A stretch of DNA of 15,567 bases, taken from NCBI GenBank assembly GCA_003566475.1, contig PXDE01000566.1:1-15567 (forward strand), in the 5' to 3' direction. Below, in pieces: positions 10,771 to 15,567 of the stretch. The translations under genes were made by a program, and so were the position numbers. Within the stretch, counting starts at the first letter, position 1; every line of letters starts with the position of its first letter. Origin of the DNA: PVC group bacterium. GTDB lineage: Bacteria > Verrucomicrobiota > Kiritimatiellia > SS1-B-03-39 > PXDE01. The notes below the pieces were generated by a model, which saw only the letters and a program-made list of their open reading frames with translations, searched no databases and was not told where the DNA came from.

Positions 10771-10814
10771 CCACGGTCCGGCGTAGCTCCGCATGCCTTG
10801 CGGAGGGTCCGTGG
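10771..10814. repeat. nested hairpin 19 nt after the small Cys-rich ORF
   Basis: Inner stem CTCCGCA (10787-10793) pairs perfectly with TGCGGAG (10799-10805) around a 5-nt loop; outer CCACGG (10771-10776) pairs with CCGTGG (10809-10814). There is no T-run, so it is either a factor-assisted terminator or part of the repeat block that follows. Confidence 0.6.
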
Positions 10815-10866
10815 TGCCTCCTCCACGGGTCTCCCGCGCAGGCGCGCGTCCGTCGGCGTTCCCCGT

Positions 10867-10913
10867 GGGCGGCCACAGCCTCGGCGGCTTCGGCTACGGG
10901 CAGGCCCCTCCCC
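10867..10913. repeat. dispersed hairpin repeat, copy 3
   Basis: It contains GGCGGCCACAGCC, the TCGGC loop, GGCTTCGGCTACGGGC, then AGGCCCCTCCCC. It belongs to the same family as 3308-3423 by the shared stem-loop position and the trailing GCTACGGGC. It is repeated 138 nt later (copy 4). Confidence 0.75.
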
Positions 10914-11004
10914 GTTCGAGTCTATTCTCGTCCGTACGCGGTTCCCCCTCTTCTCCCTCCTCCGCGAAGCTCCGCATCAGGCGCTTCTCCGTGGGCATTC
11001 CCTG

Positions 11005-11052
11005 GGGCGGCCAAAGCCTTGGCGGCTTCAGCTACGGGCAGGCCCCTCCCCC
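11005..11052. repeat. dispersed hairpin repeat, copy 4
   Basis: GGCGGCCAAAGCC, TTGGC loop, GGCTTCAGCTACGGGC, then AGGCCCCTCCCCC. AAGCC/GGCTT form a 5-bp stem. With copy 3 and the pyrimidine-rich CTCTTCTCC stretches that follow each copy, it forms an imperfect tandem duplication of about 138 nt period. Confidence 0.75.
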
Positions 11053-11165
11053 ATCCGTGTGCATCCGTGTCCATCCGTGGTTCTTCCTCTTCTCCCCCTT
11101 TTGTGACTCTTGTGCCTCCTGTGGCCATTCCCCCTCACTCATTCGTGTCCATTCGAGGTTCTCCA
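11053..11165. repeat. ACGGATGG-type dispersed repeat block
   Basis: On the minus strand the block contains CACGGATGGACACGGATG with further spaced relatives, GACACGAATG near 11141-11150, and the purine-rich GGGGGAGAAGAGG. Such ACACGGATG repeats are widespread intergenic elements that yield spurious ORFs of the PRMDTDxHG type. Further copies are at 12300-12320 and 12432-12506. Confidence 0.7.
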
Positions 11166-11344
11166 TGGCTGGGGAGACCGGGCGGAGGGGCCTGCCGGGG
11201 ACCATCAGGGACAGTCCTTTCCAGATCCAGACCTGGCCCTAAAGGGAGGTTGGGGGCCTGTCCCCAGCCTCCTGAACGAAGCCTGGACGAGGCATCCGGG
11301 TGGGTGCCCCATTCAAGCCGTAACCCATTTGACAGCAGGACGTT

Positions 11345-11363
11345 AAGGGGTCCTGGACCCCTT
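11345..11363. terminator. perfect hairpin closing the repeat block
   Basis: AAGGGGTCC (11345-11353) and GGACCCCTT (11355-11363) are perfectly complementary; realistically a 7-bp stem with a 5-nt loop, followed by TCC. It could terminate transcripts entering from the left. It abuts the second copy of the AGCAGGACGTTA 12-mer. Confidence 0.45.
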
Positions 11364-11388
11364 TCCTCCCCGAAGCTTGCCGCTGAAA

Positions 11389-11417
11389 TTGAAGACCCAT
11401 GCGGATTAAGCTGTAAG
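11389..11417 (+). promoter_or_regulatory. candidate promoter of the outer-membrane beta-barrel gene
   Basis: TTGAAG (11389-11394), a 17-nt spacer, then TGTAAG (11412-11417), each 4 of 6 against consensus. The leader would be about 100 nt and includes a small hairpin GACCC-TCGTT-GGGTC near 11447-11461. Confidence 0.4.
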
Positions 11418-11525
11418 CAGTTCACCGAGTATCGTACAAACGTGCGGACCCTCGTTGGGTCATAGGCTGCGGGAAGGGTGGTCCTTCGCGCGCAGAAACG
11501 GGCAGCAAAACAGGAGAAGTGGCGG

Positions 11526-12068
11526 ATGAGCAAGAAGTGGTTGGTGTTTGCCGTCGCAGTTATGCTGGCGGGTTCGGCGTTCGCCGATGAAAGGGCATCC
11601 AGCAGTGTTTCCCCGAATCTGGGCAAGGGAACCAAGACCCTTGAAGGTGCGGGATACATGGACCTGATGGGAGATGACGTACAGTTTCAGCTCGCCTACG
11701 GTTGGTTGGTCGCCGACAGACTCGAAGTGGCCTTGGTCGCTGGATTGCGCGACAACGACTTCTACATGAGCACCGAGTTGGGAGTACGCGCCGAGTACAA
11801 CCTCGTCTTTGATTCGCCTCTGGTGCCCTTCCTGAGCGCCGGTATAGTCTGGGCCGATGTTGAATCCGACGCCAGCGGTGTCGACACCGACGCTGCCGTA
11901 TTCTCGGTCGGGGCTGGCGTCAAGTACTTCATCCGCGACAGCGTAGCTCTTGCCGTGAATGGCAGCTACCTTTATGCCACGGATGATATCTTCGTCGACA
12001 GTGAAGACGGAAAAGTGAATGACGACGAATTCCGTATCCTCTTCAGCATTCGCTTCTACTTCAACTAA
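11526..12068 (+). CDS. small outer-membrane beta-barrel protein
   Basis: This is a 180-aa protein from the ATG at 11526, preceded by AGGAG at 9 nt spacing; the frame is open upstream but the signal peptide fixes this start. MSKKWLVFAVAVMLAGSAFA is a clean Sec signal with probable cleavage after Ala20. The mature part alternates polar and hydrophobic residues with repeated YxY and Gly turns (GAGYMDLMGDDVQFQLAYGW, LGVRAEYNLVF, VGAGVKYFIRDSVALAVNGS) and ends in the aromatic strand ILFSIRFYFN, typical of an eight- to ten-strand OmpA/OmpW-like barrel. The specific family is not identified. GC is about 60% in a sampled row, lower than the core genes. It stands alone between repeat blocks, with its own candidate promoter and a strong terminator, which suggests a mobile or cassette-like unit. 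Role in the envelope is unknown. Confidence 0.85.
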   Translation: MSKKWLVFAVAVMLAGSAFADERASSSVSPNLGKGTKTLEGAGYMDLMGDDVQFQLAYGWLVADRLEVALVAGLRDNDFYMSTELGVRAEYNLVFDSPLVPFLSAGIVWADVESDASGVDTDAAVFSVGAGVKYFIRDSVALAVNGSYLYATDDIFVDSEDGKVNDDEFRILFSIRFYFN

Positions 12069-12088
12069 ACAATCGTCAGCATAGAACC

Positions 12089-12119
12089 GCGGCCCATCCC
12101 GTCATCCGGGGTGGGCCGC
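12089..12119 (+). terminator. terminator hairpin of the outer-membrane gene
   Basis: GCGGCCCATCCC (12089-12100) and GGGGTGGGCCGC (12108-12119) form a 12-bp stem with one G-U pair and a 7-nt loop, starting 20 nt past the stop. It is followed by only TTCC, so it is strong in stem but weak in U-tract. Confidence 0.65.
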
Positions 12120-12593
12120 TTCCGCATGGACGACACGGGCTCGTGCCCACCGGCGGAGCCGTTCTCCCTCGCGGACTCGGTCGAACGGCCGCCACAGTAG
12201 ACGATTTCGGCCACGGGGGCGTGGCTGAGGCGATGGGCCGGCCCGGCCTTTGCCGGTTTGTCCCCATCGTTCCTTGCACACTTGCCAGTATCCGAGTTCA
12301 TCCGTGTCCATCCGCGGTTCCTGCTCTGCTGATCTCCGTGGCAGACGCGTCACCGTCTGCGTTCCCTATGGCGGCCAAAGCCTCGGCGGCTTCGGCTACG
12401 GGGGCGGCTACGGGCACTCCCCCCTCGCTTTCGTGTCCATTGGTGTCTATTCGTGGTCCTCCCTCTTCTCCCCCTCCCTCATCCGTGTGCACCCGTGGTT
12501 CTCCCGGCATCGAGGGAGATAGACCCCGGGGTCGCCACCGAGTCCGCTCTGTGGTACAAGCTCCGGCCCCAACCACCCCTTTCAGGAGCAGAG
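12120..12593. other. repeat-rich spacer before ettA, no gene seen
   Basis: It carries ATCCGTGTCCATCCGCGGTT (12300-12319), hairpin-repeat copy 5, and a second degenerate ATCCGTG block at about 12432-12506. Open frames here run through repeats and are not credible. AGGAG at 12583-12587 is the ettA ribosome-binding site. Confidence 0.6.
12370..12420. repeat. dispersed hairpin repeat, copy 5
   Basis: GGCGGCCAAAGCC, TCGGC loop, GGCTTCGGCTACGGG, with a short duplication GGCGGCTACGGGC directly after. The stem AAGCC/GGCTT is intact. It is flanked on both sides by ATCCGTG-type blocks, the same association as at 10.9-11.1 kb. Confidence 0.75.
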
Positions 12594-14264
12594 ATGGCAG
12601 GCGAGTATGTGTTTGAGCTGGAGCATGTGAGCAAGCAGCACGGGGCGACCGTGGTCTTGCAGGACGTCACCCTGGCCTTCTTCTTCGGGGCCCGGATCGG
12701 GGTGATCGGCAGCAACGGGTCGGGGAAGTCGAGCCTGCTCCGGATCATGGCCGGGGTGGATACCGAGTACACGGGCACGGTCCGGCGGGCCAAGAACGCC
12801 AAAATCGGCTACCTGGAGCAGGAGCCCAGGCTCGACCCCGAGAAGACGGTGGCCGAGGTGGTGGCCGAGGGCGCGGCCGCGCTCCAGGCCAAGCTGGACC
12901 GCTACGACGAGCTGTGCGGCAAGCTGGGCGACGACCTGTCCCCGGCCGAGTCCGAGAAGGTCGGCCTCGAGATGGACCGGCTCCAGAACGAGATCGACAC
13001 CCTCAACCTCTGGGAGCTGGACCGCCAGGTCGAACAGGCCATGGACGCTCTCCGGCTACCCGAGCCCGGCGCCAAGATTGGCCCCCTCTCCGGCGGGGAG
13101 AAGCGGCGGGTGGCCCTGTGCCGCCTGCTGCTCCAGAACCCGGATGTGCTGCTGCTTGACGAGCCCACCAACCATCTCGACGCGGAGTCGGTGGGCTGGA
13201 TGGAGGAGCACCTCAAACGGTTCAAGGGCACGCTCATCGTGGTCACCCACGACCGCTACTTCCTGTCCAACGTCACCGAATGGATCCTCGAGGTGGACGC
13301 GGGCCGCACCACCCCCTACCAGGGCAACTACGAGCGGTGGCTGGAGCAGAAGCAGGCCCTGGCCGAGCGCGAGGCCAAGGCCAACGCCTCGCGCCAGAAG
13401 CTGCTCAAGCAGGAGCTGGAGTGGGTGCGGCTCAACGCGTCGAGCCGGCTCACCAAGACCAAGGCCCGGCTCAGCCGCTACGAGGAGCTGGCCAGCCAGG
13501 ACTACGACACCCGGGAGGACAACCTGACCATCCAGATCCCGCACGGGGGGCGGCTAGGCGACCGGGTGGTCGAGGCGGCGGATCTGACCAAGGCCTACGG
13601 GGACCGGCTGATTATGGAGAACGTGACGTTCAGCCTGCCCCGGGGCGGGATCGTGGGGGTGATCGGCGGCAACGGCGCGGGCAAGACCACCCTGTTCCGG
13701 ATGATCATCGGGGAGGAGGCGCCCACTGCGGGCGACCTGAAGGTGGGCGAGACGGTGGAGCTGGCCTATGTGGACCAGTCCCGGGACAGCCTGGACCCCG
13801 ACCGCACGGTGTGGGAGGAGATCACCGGCGGGCAGGATCTGCTGACCGTGGGGGGCCGGGAGATGCGGAGCCGGGCCTACTGCGCCCGGTTCAACTTCCG
13901 GGGGGCGGATCAGCAGAAGAAGGTGGGGATCCTCTCGGGCGGCGAGCGCAACCGGGTCCATCTGGCCAAGCTGCTGCGCCGGGGCGGGAACCTGCTGCTG
14001 CTGGACGAGCCCACCAATGATCTCGACGTGACCACCCTGCGGTCCTTGGAGGAGGGGCTGATTGGCTTCGGCGGCTGCGCGGTGGTGATCAGCCACGACC
14101 GCTGGTTTCTGGACCGGGTCGCCACCCACATCCTGGCCTTCGAGGGGGACAGCCAGGTGACGTGGTTCGAGGGCAACTACCAGGCCTACCACGCCCATCA
14201 GCGCAAGCTCCACGGCGACGACTGGCAGCCGCACCGGGTGCGCTACCGGCCGCTGGTGAAGTAG
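12594..14264 (+). CDS. ettA: energy-dependent translational throttle protein EttA (ABC-F ATPase)
   Basis: This is a 556-aa cytoplasmic ABC-F protein that binds the ribosomal E site and gates the first elongation step according to ATP/ADP level. The ATG at 12594 follows AGGAG by 6 nt; the longer open frame runs into repeats and is rejected. Site 1 has Walker A GSNGSGKSS (39-47), LSGGE (165-169), Walker B LLLDEP with Glu190 and His219. Site 2 has GGNGAGKTT (358-366), LSGGE (447-451), LLLDEP with Glu472 and His501. The arm lies at about 90-140 and the tRNA-contacting linker at about 243-320 (KQELEWVRLNASSRLTKTKA). The length, HVSKQHG start and C-terminal RVRYRPLVK match E. coli EttA closely. Both catalytic sites look intact. 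No membrane domain. It stands alone, convergent with the DUF481 gene with 8 nt between stops. Confidence 0.96.
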   Translation: MAGEYVFELEHVSKQHGATVVLQDVTLAFFFGARIGVIGSNGSGKSSLLRIMAGVDTEYTGTVRRAKNAKIGYLEQEPRLDPEKTVAEVVAEGAAALQAKLDRYDELCGKLGDDLSPAESEKVGLEMDRLQNEIDTLNLWELDRQVEQAMDALRLPEPGAKIGPLSGGEKRRVALCRLLLQNPDVLLLDEPTNHLDAESVGWMEEHLKRFKGTLIVVTHDRYFLSNVTEWILEVDAGRTTPYQGNYERWLEQKQALAEREAKANASRQKLLKQELEWVRLNASSRLTKTKARLSRYEELASQDYDTREDNLTIQIPHGGRLGDRVVEAADLTKAYGDRLIMENVTFSLPRGGIVGVIGGNGAGKTTLFRMIIGEEAPTAGDLKVGETVELAYVDQSRDSLDPDRTVWEEITGGQDLLTVGGREMRSRAYCARFNFRGADQQKKVGILSGGERNRVHLAKLLRRGGNLLLLDEPTNDLDVTTLRSLEEGLIGFGGCAVVISHDRWFLDRVATHILAFEGDSQVTWFEGNYQAYHAHQRKLHGDDWQPHRVRYRPLVK

Positions 14265-14272
14265 CCCTGGGC

Positions 14273-14986
14273 CTACAGCCGGATCACCAGCCCGGCCAGG
14301 AGCTGGCGGTCGGCCTTGCGGGCGCCCGGGGCGGGCTCGTTGTCGTAGGTCACCTTGAACACCGTGCGCAGGCTCAGGCGGGAGTTCAGCGCCGCCTCGA
14401 CGCCGATCTCCCCGATGAGCAGGTAGTTGTCGAAGTCCTCGGCCTCGGGCACGAACTCCAGGGACTGCCAGACCTTGGCGGTCTCGCTGAGGGCGCGGTC
14501 GTAGCGCTGGGCGGCGCGGAGGCCCCAGAAGTCGTCGGAGACGCCGCCGACCTTCTCCCAGATGTAGGCGGGGCCGGCGTCCACGGTGAGCGTCACCACG
14601 TCGTCCTTCATCAGGTAGACGCCCAGGCCGGCCGAGACGATGGCCCGGTAGTCGACATCCGCGATGGGGTCGGCCATGGCCAGCAGGTCGGCGGTGGCGT
14701 ACAGGCGGTCGCGCAGGGTCTCCTTGATGCCCGCGAACCCGCGCAGATTCTCGGCGCTTTTCTCCCCATCCTGCTCGCCATAGACAAAATCGATCCCGGC
14801 CCGGATGGTGCGGAGGTCGGTCTTGCGCTCCGAGAGCAGGGAGGCGTTGCCCAGCGAGGAGTCGGTGTTGCCCTGATTGAGGGTCACCCCCAGGGAGAGG
14901 GTGGTCTCGAACCCGTCGGGCTCCGCCCGGGCGGCGGTGAAGGCGACAGCGGTTCCGACAAGCAGGGCGGCGAGGGTCTTGGTCAC
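14273..14986 (-). CDS. DUF481-type outer-membrane beta-barrel protein
   Basis: This is a 237-aa protein starting at GTG 14986; AAGGAG sits 9 nt upstream and the signal peptide starts there, so the longer open frame is rejected. VTKTLAALLVGTAVAFTAARA is a Sec signal with probable cleavage after Ala21. The mature protein opens with ETTLSLGVTLNQGNTDSSLG (27-46), the hallmark of DUF481 (YdiY-like, salt-induced outer-membrane proteins), followed by paired strands such as IRAGIDFVYG and VDYRAIVSAGLGVYL. It ends with QLLAGLVIRL, an outer-membrane strand. The biochemical role of DUF481 proteins is not established. Gene order is DUF1638 then DUF481, 76 nt apart, with a candidate promoter in the gap, so they may be separate units. 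Confidence 0.87.
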   Translation of the reverse strand: MTKTLAALLVGTAVAFTAARAEPDGFETTLSLGVTLNQGNTDSSLGNASLLSERKTDLRTIRAGIDFVYGEQDGEKSAENLRGFAGIKETLRDRLYATADLLAMADPIADVDYRAIVSAGLGVYLMKDDVVTLTVDAGPAYIWEKVGGVSDDFWGLRAAQRYDRALSETAKVWQSLEFVPEAEDFDNYLLIGEIGVEAALNSRLSLRTVFKVTYDNEPAPGARKADRQLLAGLVIRL

Positions 14987-15021
14987 AGGGCAGGCTCCTT
15001 GGTTTGGCGATAAAGGGGCTA

Positions 15022-15050
15022 GACATACCGGGCCTGAGGCAGGTCGGCAA
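15022..15050 (-). promoter_or_regulatory. candidate promoter of the DUF481 gene
   Basis: On the minus strand: TTGCCG (15045-15050), 17-nt spacer, TATGTC (15022-15027). Matches are 4 of 6 and 3 of 6. It would give a leader of about 30 nt with AAGGAG before the GTG start. Confidence 0.35.
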
Positions 15051-15062
15051 CCCCGATCCGTC

Positions 15063-15567
15063 TTAGCTCCCGCCGGACGCGGGTTCGGCACCCACCACTC
15101 CGTCGTCATAGCGGGCGGCCAGGCGCTGGCCGGGTTCGAGGACCAGGAAGTCGTGGTCCCATTCGCCCCGGACCAGGCGGCGGATGAGGCCGAGGTCGCC
15201 CGCCACCTTCTCGAACGCCCAGCCCTTCTCATCCGCCTTCTCCCGGGCCCGGATCTCGAAGGAGCCGTCGGGCTCGACGCCCATCTCGATGAAGGTCATG
15301 CGGCCATAGTGGGCCGGCTGCTGGCACAGGGTCTCCCAGATGAACTGCGCGTTGTCCTCGCCGTACTGCTCCACCAGGTCCTCGTAGCGCCGGTCCATGC
15401 CGATCCGGTGCTGCACGGAGAAGGGCTGCAGGTCGCTGTTGGTCTCGCCGCGCTCGATCCAGCCCGTGGTCTGGTAGTAGGCGCCGGGGTGGCGGTCGAA
15501 GTAGTCCCGGTAGCGGTACCGCGATCCGAAGAAGAGGGTGATGCAGTCGTGGGCGCGGGGAACCACC
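15063..15567 (-). CDS. DUF1638 domain protein (5' end outside window)
   Basis: The last 167-168 residues are visible; the frame enters from the right edge, so the true start is not seen and the GTG at 15566 should not be taken as one. The visible part starts VPRAHDCITLFFGSRYRYRD, the conserved core of DUF1638 with its DC and GSR-x-RY pattern, then HPGAYYQTTGWIERGE. DUF1638 proteins occur in anaerobes and in some gene clusters with corrinoid methyltransferases; the function is not established and no such partner is visible here. The tail (from about residue 150) is hydrophilic and ends ASGGS. The 76-nt gap to the DUF481 gene leaves co-transcription possible. Confidence 0.8.
   Translation of the reverse strand, partial: VVPRAHDCITLFFGSRYRYRDYFDRHPGAYYQTTGWIERGETNSDLQPFSVQHRIGMDRRYEDLVEQYGEDNAQFIWETLCQQPAHYGRMTFIEMGVEPDGSFEIRAREKADEKGWAFEKVAGDLGLIRRLVRGEWDHDFLVLEPGQRLAARYDDGVVGAEPASGGS

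Noticed and set aside
10566..11465. 299-codon plus-strand frame over the repeat block
   Set aside because: It overlaps the phosphatase end and runs through hairpin and ATCCGTG repeats; Pro/Ser/Arg low complexity.
12065..12301. 78-codon minus-strand frame between the barrel gene and ettA
   Set aside because: It spans the terminator hairpin and a repeat edge, lacks a ribosome-binding site and shows no motif.
10860..12520. CRISPR array
   Set aside because: Repeat copies are diverged, irregularly spaced and contain no constant repeat with unique spacers of even length; no cas genes are present.
12453..12593. 47-residue N-terminal extension of EttA
   Set aside because: It is encoded by repeat DNA, whereas the ATG at 12594 has AGGAG at good spacing and matches the known EttA start.
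13554..15050. 498-codon minus-strand frame across ettA and the DUF481 gene
   Set aside because: It covers parts of two real genes in other frames and is Arg/Pro/His-rich with no domain.

Overview
The window is high-GC DNA (about 70% in the core genes by hand count of rows) from a Gram-negative bacterium: two genes encode secreted beta-barrel outer-membrane proteins. No 16S or other phylogenetic marker is present. The mix of a heparinase II/III-like lyase with a GH28 enzyme, a long-form ThyX, DUF481 and DUF1638 proteins, an integron-type integrase relic and abundant dispersed intergenic repeats would suit the PVC superphylum (Kiritimatiellota, Lentisphaerota, Planctomycetota). That placement is inference with low confidence.

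Layout, left to right. (1) 1-3158, minus strand: a two-gene saccharolytic operon, with a heparinase II/III-like polysaccharide lyase upstream and a GH28 polygalacturonase-like enzyme downstream that runs off the left edge. (2) 3159-3465: a repeat-bearing spacer with two 45-nt hairpin repeats and a G-rich array that starts at the thyX stop codon. (3) 3466-7036, minus: acnA-thyX, a tight operon for aconitase and flavin-dependent thymidylate synthase, with a good sigma70-type promoter at 7098-7127. (4) 7217-8968, plus: a divergent 583-aa protein resembling DUF1186 with a C-terminal SEC-C zinc motif.

(5) 8969-12593 is an accessory island of lower GC and many repeats. It holds a 180-bp nested inverted repeat, the decayed C-terminus of an integron-type tyrosine recombinase (minus strand), a promoter pointing away from it, and a GTTAGAA core-like site. 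These are followed by a histidine-phosphatase gene and a 36-codon Cys-rich ORF overlapping it by ATGA. Then come composite repeats and a small outer-membrane beta-barrel gene with its own promoter and terminator. The simplest reading is a fossil integron, or a cassette-bearing locus, later invaded by short dispersed repeats.

(6) 12594-15567 returns to core-like content: ettA (plus), then convergent DUF481 outer-membrane and DUF1638 genes (minus), the last cut by the right edge.

The core modules are functionally independent: uronate-polysaccharide breakdown, TCA cycle plus dTMP synthesis, translation throttling and envelope. The most noteworthy material is the 9.0-12.6 kb island and the hairpin repeat family it shares with the thyX-heparinase spacer.
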